Part shown: piece by piece, positions 20,286-30,596 of the stretch | Layout: the number at the start of each line of letters is the position of its first letter | Numbering within the stretch: the stretch's first letter is position 1 | Made by a program: the position numbers and the translations under genes | The notes under the pieces: generated by a model | Databases searched by the model: none | Seen by the model: only the letters and a program-made list of their open reading frames with translations | Told to the model about the DNA's origin: nothing | Assembly: GCA_965240325.2 (NCBI GenBank) | Contig: OZ251225.1 | Span: 3,906,001-3,970,000, forward strand | Direction: 5' to 3' | Length of the DNA: 64,000 nt | Source of the DNA: Rebecca billardiae RCC1528 | Taxonomy: Eukaryota > Haptophyta

Positions 20286-21256
20286 TTTGACGCCCGGCTC
20301 ACCACCCACCGGGTCACATAAGCGCAATTCGCGTACCCACTTACGCGCTCGATAGGACAAAAGCCGCTCGTCGTTCGGTCAAAAGCCGCTCGTCGTTAGG
20401 CGCTTTGCGTACTCACATTCGCGCGAATCGCATCGGCCCATTAATTCGTCGTGTCGCGAGTTCACACTTCACATTCACACGATCCGTCACTTTCTCGCTA
20501 GACATTTCACGAACAGAGGGGCGCGCTGATAGCGGCACGCGGGTATCATCTTGCATTGGACTACGAGCATCGGAGCAACCTCGCGCGGCCTCGCATCGAC
20601 GACGTCCCGTGAAGGACGACAAGGGTCGCCCTTGCGTTGACGTCTCGTTCGGTCGCGCGACGAGCGGCTCGCGTGCGGCGCCAAGCGAGAGACGCGGGGC
20701 GCGCGGCGGGCGCACGCGCGAGGCTGCCCACCACGCGCACGCGCGCGACCCCGCCGGCTCGGGCGACACGCCGCCGCCTCAGCTCGAGCACGAGCGCGAG
20801 GCGTGGCGCCGGCTCGGTGGGCGGCGGACGGCTCGACCTGCACTGCGGTGCCAGCGGATGAAGCGGCAAGCCCGGCGGGCGCATACGCGCAGGTCCGCCC
20901 TCCACGCGCGAGCGCGCGACTGCGTGTTCCACGAGCTGCAGCAGGCGGCCGCGGGCTGGTCGGCGGCCGGCGAGGTCGGCGGAGTGCCGCCCGGCCCGCG
21001 TTCTCGCTTGGGCGCGGGCCACACTCTCACTCACAGCGCGGGGCGTGGTGCTGCGGACGGGTCAGTCATTGCAGCGCGCACTCCGTGGTCAGACGTGCAC
21101 ACGCGCGCGCGTCGTCAGCCCCGCCGCTGCGCCCCTGTGGCGCCGTTGGCAGCGTCGGAATTCCGAGCTCGGGCTACCGGCCCGGCGTGCCATCATGCGT
21201 TTCAGAAACAGGTTTCCACTTTCCAGCCCAAGTTGACGCGCAGCGCCAACCCATAT
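20286..21256 (+). repeat. Tandem duplication unit 2 (empty-site copy)
   Basis: This is a diverged direct copy of 18238-20285 without the foldback. It contains the shared CGCTCGTCGTT tandem phrase, the hexamer-rich CACATTC stretch and the long GC-rich part. The ORFs through it are not recognised. Confidence 0.7.
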
Positions 21257-21992
21257 CCGTACAGCGCCGGGAGACTCACGGGAGACTCACTCAACTTTAA
21301 TGGTCGGTCCCGGGCGCAAGGTTGGTGCGCAGGCGACAAGAATTGGCTCACATTTAGCGTCTCGGAGATCTCCTTCGGACACTCCGCGGGTTGGTTGCGC
21401 TCCGCTGCCGCCCGCGCGCGCTAAAATTCATTCTTTAAAATAGGGTATTCAGTGCACGAAGAACCAAGCGAAGAACATGACTCCAACGGGCAAAAAAGAG
21501 CAAAATCAACAGATTTGCGGAGCTTCCCGTAGGCTATGAAGGGCACGGTGCAGGCGAGTGATGCGGGCGCTCCATGGCCATGTCGGCCGTCGCGGATGGC
21601 GTCAACGCACGCCACATGCTCAAGACACATGCTCACTCGCACACACTTGGGTTGGGCGGGGCGAGACCGCGCTCGCGCAGCCGATCGACACTCAACGACG
21701 CTTGTGCGTTGCGACTGCTTTGACACAGCGAACGGCAGGGTGCAGACTCGAGATGTGAGGGTCATGCGGGCTTGGACTCGTAGCCAGTACCCACTGGCGG
21801 CAGCCTGCATGCCGCGCGTACTCGTCCGGACGCGAACTCGTACATCGAGCGGCCAAACTGCTGCGCGAGTCGCCGCCCCAAGTCACAAGCTCGCCATGGA
21901 TCGCAGAGCCCGCGTAATCTCGGCGCTGTACGGATATACCCGCCGCAGCTATCCGTATAGTCTCCTGTCCACGTGTACATGGCGACGCTCGC
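21257..21992. other. Intergenic region, nothing recognised
   Basis: About 735 bp, less GC-rich at 21420-21540, with no supported gene. It is the 5' flank of the next ORF. Confidence 0.45.
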
Positions 21993-22778
21993 ATGGACGA
22001 CCTCGACGTGACTGCGCTGCTGCCCGAGGGGCTGTCGGATCGTTGGGTGCGCCTCTACGTCCGCCTTTGGCGTGACGCAGCAAGGCTCACCGCCGCCGAC
22101 GGCCTCCCGCGCGCGGTGCACATCTCCCTCCTGCCAGATGGGAGTGTCCGTCTGACGGTGTCTGTGCGTCCGCCTGATGCACAAGGGCCTGATGCTTCTC
22201 CACAGGGAACCCCCGCTGGTGGCAGCCAGCGGCGCGAGGGAGGTGGTGGCGCGCCTTCTAAAGCTCCCCTGCATCCCGCCCCGCGCCGAGCGCGCAAGTC
22301 GGCTCCGCCGGCGCGCGCGCTCGCCGCGCAGGGCTCGGGTACTGGAGTGCAGGCTGCAAACGGCGAGCAGCAGCACTCTCAGAAGCGGAAGAAGAAGCCT
22401 CGGCGCGGGAAGCGCGGGCCTCGGCGTGACGCGCAAGGCAGGCGGATTCGATCTCCATCGAGCCGCCGCACCTCGTCGCGGCGCGCCGTCGAGAAACGCC
22501 AGGAGCGCAAGGCGGCGCGGCTGGCGGCCTCTCTGCCCGCAGCACCTGCGCCTGCTCCAGCTGCTGTCCCCCACGCGGACCGAGACTCGTCCATGGACGA
22601 CGACTCGGACGACGAGGATGCGCAGCAGTCGGGGGCAAAGCGTACCCTGCACGCCGCAGCAGCGCCAGCCGCCGCCAGCAAGCCAGCTGAGCAGAGCGGC
22701 AAGCGCGCACGCGGCCGCGCAGGGCACACGGGGACGACTACATCACCGCCGGATCACCCGCCAGGGCCCAGCGGCTGA
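21993..22778 (+). CDS. Hypothetical basic protein, possibly transposon-derived
   Basis: The 261-residue ORF begins MDDLDVTALLPEGLSDRW. Residues 1-65 have a folded-domain look with alternating hydrophobics (WVRLYVRLWRDAARLT, ISLLPDGSVRLTVSV). The rest is low complexity: Lys/Arg clusters (QKRKKKPRRGKRGPRR near 130), a Ser-Arg patch, an acidic DDDSDDED block near 200 and a Pro-rich end. Nuclear-type basic and acidic patches are plain, but no family is recognised. It is surrounded on both sides by repeats, so an ORF of a mobile element is as likely as a host gene. Confidence 0.4.
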   Translation: MDDLDVTALLPEGLSDRWVRLYVRLWRDAARLTAADGLPRAVHISLLPDGSVRLTVSVRPPDAQGPDASPQGTPAGGSQRREGGGGAPSKAPLHPAPRRARKSAPPARALAAQGSGTGVQAANGEQQHSQKRKKKPRRGKRGPRRDAQGRRIRSPSSRRTSSRRAVEKRQERKAARLAASLPAAPAPAPAAVPHADRDSSMDDDSDDEDAQQSGAKRTLHAAAAPAAASKPAEQSGKRARGRAGHTGTTTSPPDHPPGPSG

Positions 22779-24128
22779 GACGGCCGTCTGACATCCGGAC
22801 CTGCACCCTCGCCCTCGCTCGGGGCACAGCAGGTCCATGCGAGCCGCGCAGCGCAGGTGGATCGCGCTCCAGCAGCTCAAGGCCGCGCTCAAGCCATTCG
22901 ATCGCGGTTCAGGCTATGCTCTGCCACCAGCGCCGACTTCGTGTCGACGATCGGGCACTGCCGACGACGAATCAGGAGACCTGCGCCGTCCTACCTGTGT
23001 CGTTAAATCATAGAATGAGTCGGAGCAAGGGCGGTAAGGGCTGTCAACTCCTGACCAGTGGCGCCGAGTGGCGGAGGTTCCGTGCCCCTCAACTCGTGCG
23101 GCCTCGCGGCGCAGCGGCGAAGTCTCCTGGGGCGCCGCCCTGGAGGGCGCGTGGGGTGCGCACGCCGCGGGCTCCTGCGCCCGCGGCAGCGGCCGCGGAC
23201 ACGGCGCGCGTGGTTGGTCGCCTGCTAGACAGCACGTAGTACCCTCCCACGCCGCGCGCCGCGCTTGCCGGTGCCCTCGCCGTGCCTCAGGCCAGCCGCG
23301 CACGCGCGCCGCGCCAATGGCCAGCCGTGGCCACGAGCCAGCCGCCGGCGCGCGCGCGGTGCGCGGTGCGGTCGGCGCGGGTCGGGCGCGCGCCCGGGGC
23401 GAGGCTCGCGTATGATGGGCGCGCGTCATGCCGCCTCGCGCCGCCACCCACGAGCTTGATCACGTTGCACGCGGCTGCTGAAGAGTGCTCGTCGAGCATT
23501 CCTCGGCCATCAGAAATGAGCTTGGATAAGTGGTTGTGAGCGCATCAGTGCGACGAACGCGGGCACTCGGGGACTTGCTTGCCATGACATGAGGCTGGCC
23601 GTGCACATATTAGTGGTCTGCGCTTGTCTATCACGCGTCGCTGCCGTCCCATGATCGTCTCAACGTGAGCATTTTCAAACATGGCAATGCACACTCGACA
23701 GCATGTAAACGCGTGCGCGCCGACCCATGCGGGCGTCAGCGCGGCGGCGCGAGGCGGCATGCCGCGCGCCCATCATACGCGAGCCTCGCCCCGGGCGCGC
23801 GCCCGACCCGCGCCGACCGCACCGCGCACCGCGCGCGCGCCGGCGGCTGGCTCGTGGCCACGGCTGGCCATTGGCGCGGCGCGCGTGCGCGGCTGGCCTG
23901 AGGCGCGGCGAGGGCACCGGCGAGCGCGGCGCGCGGCGTGGGAGGGTACTACGTGCTGTCTAGCAGGCGACCAACCACGCGCGCCGTGTCCGCGGCCGCT
24001 GCCGCGGGCGCAGGAGCCCGCGGCGTGCGCACCCCACGCGCCCTCCAGGGCGGCGCCCCAGGAGACTTAGCCGCTGCGCCGCGCGGCCGCACGAGTTGAG
24101 GGGCCCCCAACACTCCCTTGCCCCAACC

Positions 24129-25341
24129 AAGGGTAGTAAGGGTGAGCAACTCCGCTGGCGACAGCCGCGGAGGTCGGGAGGGCTCTGTTTGCCTCGGCGC
24201 CCGGTGCGAGCGGAGCGGAGCGAGTACTATCAGCGGCGGAGGGCGCTGAGGCCGCGCACGGCGTGAGGCGCGGCGTCGGCCGAGTCGGTCCGCGGAGGAT
24301 GCGCGGCTCTTGGCCCGCTGCGCAGCGGCAGTGCACCTCACTTTGCTCCAAGCGCCGTCCTCCGCGTCGCCTTCTTCCCGCCTTGGAGCAGCACGCATGT
24401 GCGCGCCGCCGCATCGAATGCGGCACGGGCTTGCTCAGACGACCGCGCGCGCGTGGCGCGCGACTTGGTCGACCGCACGCGCGCGCTGCCGCGGGGCAAG
24501 GTAGCGCCACCGTATACGCGCGCCGTGCCCGCGCGAGCCTTTGCTCACGGCCATCTCATGAGCGTAGTGCTCGCTTGTCTGTTGCTCTCACGAATGTTTC
24601 GCTGTGCCTCACGCCGACGCTCGTCGGGTCGATCAGCGACTCATGAGCGTAGTGCTCGCTTGTCTGTTGCTCTCACGAATGTTTCGCTGTGCCTCACGCC
24701 GACGCTCGTCGGGTCGATCAGCGAGGTGTTGAGTGACATTGGATACCCAGGACGAAGGCCTAGTCTTGTGTATCCCTTCTCAGCACGAACGCAAGCGGAC
24801 GCTAAGGCTCCGCATCGATGGTACTAACACTCACGCTGCTGTCTTCTCTAGCTTACTTCAGTTGCCAGCACTGTGCTGCGCAGACAGCACTCTTGACATG
24901 TGTGTGAGCTCGCACTCACGTCCATGCACACGCTCTCGCGCGGGCACGGCGCGTATGCGGTGGCGCTACATTGCACCGCGGCAGCACGCGCGCGCAGCCG
25001 ACCAAGTCGCGCGCCACGCGCGCGCGGTCGTCTGAGCAAGCCTGTGCCGCATTCGATGCGGCGGCGCGCACATGCGTGCTGCTCCAAGGCGGGAAGGAGG
25101 CGACGAGGAGGACGGCGCTCGGGGCAAAGTGAGGTGCACTGCCGCTGCGCAGCGGGCCGAGCGCCGCGCATCCTCCGCGGACCGACTCGGCCGACGCCGC
25201 GCCTCACGCCGTGCGCGGCCTCAGCGCCCTCCGCCGCTGATAGTACTCGCTCCGCTCCGCTCGCACCGGGCGCCGAGGCAAACAGAGCCCTCCCGACCTC
25301 CGCGGCTGTCGCCAGCGGAGTTGCTCACCCTTACTACCCTT
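24129..25341. mobile_element. Nested foldback element (family 1, copy B)
   Basis: Arms 24129 to about 24537 and about 24936-25341 are inverted copies with AAGGGTAGTAAGGG ends, the same family as the element at 4554-5664. A perfect 9-bp duplication, GCCCCAACC, flanks it at 24120-24128 and 25342-25350. It sits inside the right arm of the 23027-25395 foldback, so it is the younger insertion. The interior is inverted relative to copy A and carries an 85-bp tandem duplication. No transposase is present. Confidence 0.88.
24556..24725 (+). repeat. 85-bp tandem duplication inside a foldback interior
   Basis: Two near-identical 85-bp units starting TCATGAGCGTAGTGC at 24556 and 24641. Copy A of the same element has only one, so the duplication arose in this copy or its recent ancestor. 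Confidence 0.85.
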
Positions 25342-25404
25342 GCCCCAACCTCCGCCACTCGACGCCACTGGGAGTTGACAGCCCTTACCGCCCTTGGTCG
25401 GAGC

Positions 25405-25711
25405 CGGAGGGGGCGCGGCGCCCGCGCGGCGTGTGCGGCCCGCGTTTGCACGCCGCGGCTGCGGCGACAGGAGCTCAGGAGGCGCCAGCCAAGAGCGACC
25501 GACGGGTGAGGACGGCGATGGGCAGGTGCGCGCGGCGAGTGGCGCCTGGAGCGCGCGGCTGCGGCGGGTCCCGACTGCCGTCGACATCGCGTTCGTGCCC
25601 CCGCTCACTCCGCGCGCCCCCGCCGCCCCGTGTCGATGCCTGCGCGCGGCCGCGCGCCCGGTCGCCGGGGCGCCCGGCGGCCGCGCCGCGGCAGCCGCCC
25701 TGTATTCGGGC
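25405..25711 (-). repeat. Fragment of the GTTGCACGGGTGAG-end repeat family
   Basis: About 25440-25711 is an inverted copy of 29579-29830 (shared CGACCGACGGGTGAGGACGG and GCCGCCCTGTATTCGGGCTC). The match stops at 25712, where the large palindrome begins, and family sequence (GACCCGTTGCACGGGTGAG) resumes at 27508. The palindrome therefore interrupts a copy of this family. Confidence 0.65.
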
Positions 25712-27506
25712 TCTCGCAAGCTCGGGGGCAGCGGCGCCTGATGCCGGACTGATCGATCTCTGAGTCTTCGACTTCACCACGCGCCGCCCTTGCCATGCCT
25801 TTCCGGGGAGCGCCGACGATCCGCGAGTCCATCCATCGTCGACGGTCGACTCTGAGCGAGGGCTACGCCTCGGAACTGAACGGTACTCTACGAGGAGGAC
25901 GAGCTGCGCGGGCGACGGTGGTGCGTGACGTCCCCAGAGCTGGCTGTGCCTCTGCAACGCGTGCCGAGCCTGATCGAGGTGTGTCAGCCCGTGCACGCGC
26001 GGCGTGCGCGAACGATCCGTGACTGGACACTGGTGCCCGCTCGCACCTCCGACCTCGGCACCGTGCTCCCTCGGGCTGTCAGCTCCGCGTGGCCTGGCGT
26101 GCACGTAGAGTTGCGCTCATGCGTCGATCACGCCTCGCGCCCGCCTGTCGGCCGTCGCGCAGGCGCTGGTCGAACCCTACTCGGACCAGTGCAAATCATC
26201 TACTACTATCCTGGCGCTGCCGGTGCGCGGTGACCCGCGGCGGACAGCGCCAGGCAGCGGTCAGTCAGCAGCAGCGGCCCGAACGAATCCGCGGCCCCGC
26301 ACCGTGCTCCCTGGCTGTCAGCTTCGCGTGGCCTGGCGTGCACGTGGAGTCGCGCTCATGCGTCGATCACGCCTCGTCGCATCCGCCTGTACACAATCGG
26401 CGCCGCGCCGGCGGCTGCGAAGTGCGATGGGCCCGCGCCCGGCGCGGCGGGCGGCGGCGCGCCGCTGGAGTCTAGTTGTACGGGCATGCAACTCCGGGTC
26501 TGTCAATAGACGACTGCGATGGAGGGTGCACCGCCACCGCGGGCCCTGAACTACGTTCGTTCTACGGAAAAGGACCGCGGAACGCGGTCATATAGTCGTC
26601 GATCCGCGATCGATGATCGTCGTCGTCACATATATATATGACCGCGTTCCGCGGTCCTTTTCCGTAGAACGAACGTAGTTCAGGGCCCGCGGTGGCGGTG
26701 CACCCTCCATCGCAGTCGTCTATTGACAGACCCGGAGTTGCATGCCCGTACAACTAGACTCCAGCGGCGCGCCGCCGCCCGCCGCGCCCGGGGCGCGGGC
26801 CCATCGGCGCACTTCGCACTCGCAGCCGCCGGCGCGGCGCCGATTGTGCAGGCGGATGCGACGAGGCGTGATCGACGCATGAGCGCGACTCCACGTGCAC
26901 GCCAGGCCACGCGAAGCTGACAGCCAGGGAGCACGGTGCGGGGCCGCGGATTCGTTCGGGCCGCTGCTGCTGACTGACCGCTGTCCCGCCGCGGGTCACC
27001 GCGCACCGCGGCAGCGCCAGGATAGTTAGATGATTTGCACTGGTCCGAGTAGGGTTCGACCAGCGCCTGCGCGACGGCCGACAGGCGGGCGCGAGGCGTG
27101 ATCGACGCATGAGCGCAACTCGACGTGCACGCCAGGCCACGCGGAGCTGACAGCCCGCGAGGGAGCACGGTGCCGAGGTCGGAGGTGCGACTGGGCATCA
27201 GTCACGGATCGTTCGCGCACGCCGCGCGTGCACGGGCTGACACACCTCGATCAGGCTCGGCACGCGTTGCAGAGGCACAGCCAGCTCTGGGGACGTCACG
27301 CACCACCGTCGCCCGCGCAGCTCGTCCTCCTCGTAGAGTACCGTTCAGTTCCGAGGCGTAGCCCTCGCTCAGAGTCGACCGTCGACGATGGACTCGGATC
27401 GTCGGCGCTCCCCGGAAAGGCATGGCAAGGGCGGCGCGTGGTGAAGTCGAAGACTCAGAGATCGATCAGTCCGGCATCAGGCGCCGCTGCCCCCGAGCTT
27501 GCGAGA
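25712..27506. repeat. 1.8-kb near-perfect palindrome
   Basis: Arms of roughly 880 bp (from TCTCGCAAGCTCGGGG at 25712 to its complement ending at 27506) surround a loop of about 40 bp near 26596-26634. Mismatches and small indels are few. Within each arm a ~100-bp block (CACCGTGCTCCCT...) occurs twice. No ORF with family resemblance is found. It may be a large foldback transposon or an inverted duplication; no target duplication is visible. Confidence 0.8.
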
Positions 27507-27576
27507 GGACCCGTTGCACGGGTGAGTGACCGTAGGGCGGTGAAAATGCGACGTACTCACGTACCGGTGAAAATAC

Positions 27577-28773
27577 CAGGGGCTGGTGCTCGCAGCGAGG
27601 CACTCGCGGTGCGAGTGCGAGCAGGGCGCGAGCGCGAGTGCGAGCAGGGCACTCGCACTCGCGCTCGCAAGGCGCCGATCCGGCCCAGCGGGCTTGCGAG
27701 TCAACTCGCAAAGGTACTCGCAAGGTGCGGTCTAGCGCGAGTATGCGAGTTGGCGCGAGCAGAAGTGCGAGTCCCTGGGCGGCCTCGTGACCGCCTGCAC
27801 GGCAGGCGAGTCACAAAGCGTCAAAGCCTCGCTGCCCCCGCCCAGGGCGGCAAATGGCGAGCTCATCGGCGGCGCCGGTCGCTTCGGCGCCTGCGTCGGC
27901 GCCGGCTGCCGAGATCACCGTCTGGTCGCTGTCGAACCAGCGCGGGGTGATCGACCCGGCCTGGCTCGATCTGCCCCCCAACGGCAAAGGTGTCTCGCTC
28001 TTGTGGACGCACGTCCACCCCATCTCGCAAGCGGCGCCGACCGACTTCTCGTACGTTCAGGTGGGCAGTCAGTCGAGCAACCCGAAGCTGTACACGCACG
28101 TGTGCGTCATGCCGGGATGCGGCCAGCGCTTCACGCTCCCCCTCGACAAGGTGCGCTCGAAGGGGGGCAAGTCGGTCTTCACGATCACAAACGCGGGCAA
28201 CCACCTGAAGACGATGCACCCGCTGACCGAGTACAGCAAGAAGGCCTCCATCAAGGCGGACGAGGCAGCGCTGGGGGCGAAGCGGACCATGCAGCAGGTG
28301 GGCATGTCGGTGAGTATGCCCGTCGAGAAGCAGCTCAAGCAATCGGGCCTCCTCGCTGCGGGCTTCAAGAAGGTGTCGCGCGCCGACAAACAGCTGGCGA
28401 CGCAGGCGCGGTGGCAGGGTGGTCAGGGCGGCGGGTCGGGTGTAAGGCATGCTCTAATAGGGCCAAATAGGGCCAAACATTTTCTTCGCCTCAGGCCGGC
28501 GGGGCCCCGGGGGAGGCCCCCCGGACCCCCCGCTGGGCGTGTCCGGGGGCTGCGCCCCCGGACACGTTGCCAGTTGGGACTCGCACTTTGCGAGTTGGGA
28601 CTCGCACTTTGCGAGTTGGGACTCGCACTTTACTCGCACTCGCACTCGCAGCCGCCCATTCCGCCCAGTGGGCCTGCGAGTTCAACTCGCAGTGCACTCG
28701 CAAAGTCCCCTCAAAAGTGCGAGTGCGAGTTCACTCTACTCGCAGCCGCGGAAAGTGCGAGCGACGGTCCCTG
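27577..28773 (+). mobile_element. hAT-type DNA transposon, deletion derivative
   Basis: A perfect 8-bp duplication GAAAATAC flanks the element (27569-27576 and 28774-28781). Ends are CAGGGGCTGGTGCTCGCA on the left and the complement of CAGGGACCGTCGCTCGCA on the right, matching hAT rules (8-bp duplication, CAGGG terminus). Both subterminal zones are packed with GCGAGTG / ACTCGCA repeats (27600-27780 and 28575-28760), the usual kind of binding sites for BED-finger transposases. The internal ORF keeps only the transposase N-terminus, so the element cannot move by itself. The paralogous empty site is at about 30738-30805 (minus). Confidence 0.88.
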
Positions 28774-28795
28774 GAAAATACGGTTTTGCAACTAG
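27854..28795 (+). pseudogene. Truncated hAT transposase: BED zinc finger retained, catalytic domain lost
   Basis: The ORF (313 codons) begins MASSSAAPVASAPASAP. At about residues 82-122 it has a BED-type finger: C-V-M-P-G-C (Cys-x4-Cys) followed by N-H-L-K-T-M-H (His-x4-His), preceded by the aromatic LLWTHVHP segment. BED fingers bind transposon ends. Family resemblance ends near residue 195; beyond that the frame reads the GC-rich subterminal repeats (repeated LGLALCE units) and runs out past the terminal inverted repeat. The RNase H-like DDE domain and the hATC dimerisation domain expected in a ~600-700-residue transposase are missing. The retained finger could still be expressed as a DNA-binding peptide, but nothing here shows that it is. 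Confidence 0.8.
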
Positions 28796-28922
28796 CGCTG
28801 GGCGATGGCGGCCGGGCGCGACGAACCGAGCGGATTGGTGCACGGGGAATCCAATTCCCCGTGCACCAATCCAATCCGTTCGTCGCCAGGTGGTGCCGTT
28901 GCCGAGATCGAGCTGCAAAACC
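28782..28922 (-). repeat. 141-bp hairpin element, copy 1
   Basis: Bounded by GGTTTTGC and GCAAAACC, with a central perfect 17-bp stem (28832-28848 with 28856-28872) and 7-nt loop. The stem is GGATTGGTGCACGGGGA. Copy 2 at 30597-30737 has the same length and layout in opposite orientation. The left boundary directly adjoins the hAT target duplication. Confidence 0.75.
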
Positions 28923-29537
28923 CTCAGCAGGTGGTCAAGAGAAGCCAAACGGGGAGGGCTGTCACAACGCGCGCGCCGCGGTGGGAAGAGAGAAGGACTT
29001 GCCTCCCAACTGCAGCTTTGGCAGCGTTCCCTCTTGCGGCAGTGGAAGCCGACGACGAGGAGGATGACGACGCAACTGCTGACGACTGCTGCGAAGCAGC
29101 AGCGGTGACACTCTGCGGTGCACAGCTGCCACCGCGCGCGCCGCGCGACCGCGGACTCGGGTCGGATGGCGACAGCAGCACCGAGCAGTCCTCATGAAGA
29201 CGATGAAGCTGCGTGCACGGGTGCGCGAGGTGACAGGCGAAGCGCGCCGACGACACAGCACTTGACACGCCTGAGCGCACGCCCATGCTCGCTGAGCGCG
29301 AGCGCTGCAAGTGCAACTACAGTGCGCGCCGCGCTGCAAGTGGATGCAGGCTGTACTGCGGCGCTGCGTCCGCGGTCATCGTCTCTTCACTACTTGTCGA
29401 CTGCTGCTGCGGCGGGCCGGGGGCACTACCCGGCACGCGCGGCGTAGCGCGCTAAACGGAATGTGATGGTAGACGCACTGTCACGCTCCCGCCGCCGCCG
29501 CCGCCGCCGGCAAGACTATCGTCACTCTAGGCCGCAG

Positions 29538-29990
29538 AAGTGTCGTTTTTTCGGCGCTCACGCTTGCAACGGGTCAGAGCCCGAATACAGGGCGGCTGCC
29601 GCGGCGCGGCCGCGGGGCGCCGCGGCGCCGACCGGCGCGCGGCCGCGCGCAGGCATCGACACGGGGCGGCGGGGGCGCGCGGAGTGAGCGGGGGCACGAA
29701 CGCGATGTCGACGGCAGTCGGGACCCGCCGCAGCCGCGCGCTCCAGGCGCAACTCGCCGCGCGCACCTGCCCATCGCCGTCCTCACCCGTCGGTCGCTCG
29801 TCAGCTCGCCTCATCCTCTCGCGGTCTCGCCGCAGCCGTGGCGTAGAAAACGCGGGCCCGCGCGCCCCGGCTCCCGCTCCGGTGTCAGATAGTATTGAGA
29901 TTCGCCGAGGTTGGCCCATCGGCTACTGACCCTTGCCTCGTCGGCTCCTGATGACCAGTTGCACGCGTGAGCGCCGAAAAAACGACACTT
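29538..29990. mobile_element. 453-bp MITE-like element with AAGTGTCGTTTTTTCGGCGC ends
   Basis: The left end (29538 on) and the complement of the right end (to 29990) share AAGTGTCGTTTTTTCGGCGC followed by TCACGC, then GTTGCA-type sequence. The imperfect symmetry continues outward for ~30 bp, and no clean target duplication was found. The body contains the block that is also present inverted at 25440-25711. It has no coding capacity. Confidence 0.65.
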
Positions 29991-30596
29991 TGGCAGTGAT
30001 AGTCACCGTCGCCGCCTCGGGCATACCGCTGCCGCCGGCAGCAGCGGCAGCGGGAGCGTGGCAGCGGATCTACCACCTTCTGCGTTACACGCTGCGTCGT
30101 GCGCGCCAGGTGGCAGGTGTCCCCTGTCTGCCGCGCGGAAGGCAGCGGTCGGCGAGCGCAGAGGTGAGAAGGAAGGCGCGCACGCATCGTGAGAGCTTCA
30201 GCAGCTTGCCCACGCGCTTCACGTAGGCGGTGTGGTTGCGTGCGCACGCCTTCTGTACCCGTACACGCGATCGCAGCGTGAGCCACTCCAGCCTGCCTGC
30301 GCATCGCGGGCCGAGCCGCCGGCGCCTCGTCTCCTGAATCCTCGTTCACGAGGACAGCACGTGTATGTATCCGTGGCGCGCTCGCTGCCGATGGCGGCTC
30401 CCCGTGTCGAGGGCGTTTGGCTGGAGCCGCATCCAGGGCATATATCGTCACGGTCCCACCCGATGCTGACGCTGAGGTGGCGCGCTTGCCGAAGGCAGGA
30501 GCATTGGCTGATGCCTTCTGCATTGGCCACCTCTGCGCGACCGCGCGTTCACGCTGCCGGCGCGCGGGCGGCGTCGCTTGGTGGGCACCTGCCTTG

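Larger units (their letters stand above)
23027..25395. mobile_element. Foldback element (family 3), interrupted by a nested foldback
   Basis: Termini read AAGGGCGGTAAGGG inward at 23027 and its complement ending at 25395. The flanks 23018-23026 and 25396-25404 match at eight of nine bases (GTCGGAGC), a probable 9-bp target duplication. The left arm (23027 to about 23448) is mirrored by about 23740-24119 plus 25351-25395; the gap in the right arm is a second element inserted there. Long inverted arms and ~9-bp duplications suggest a non-autonomous MULE-like element. Confidence 0.8.

Noticed and set aside
28832-28872. Hairpin as a CRESS-DNA origin belonging to the Rep
   Set aside because: It lacks a nonanucleotide-type loop (loop is ATCCAAT), lies 8 kb away and has a second copy unrelated to Rep.
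28782-28922. Helitron 3' terminus (hairpin followed by CTAG)
   Set aside because: The CTAG lies about 35 bp from the hairpin rather than about 10, the second copy has CGAG instead, and both copies have inverted ends, which Helitrons lack.
29885-30523. 212-codon minus-strand ORF with a plausible N-terminus (MQKASANAPAFGKRATSAS)
   Set aside because: It runs into the MITE-like element and loses coding character there. The first 95 residues could be a real exon, but nothing supports it independently.
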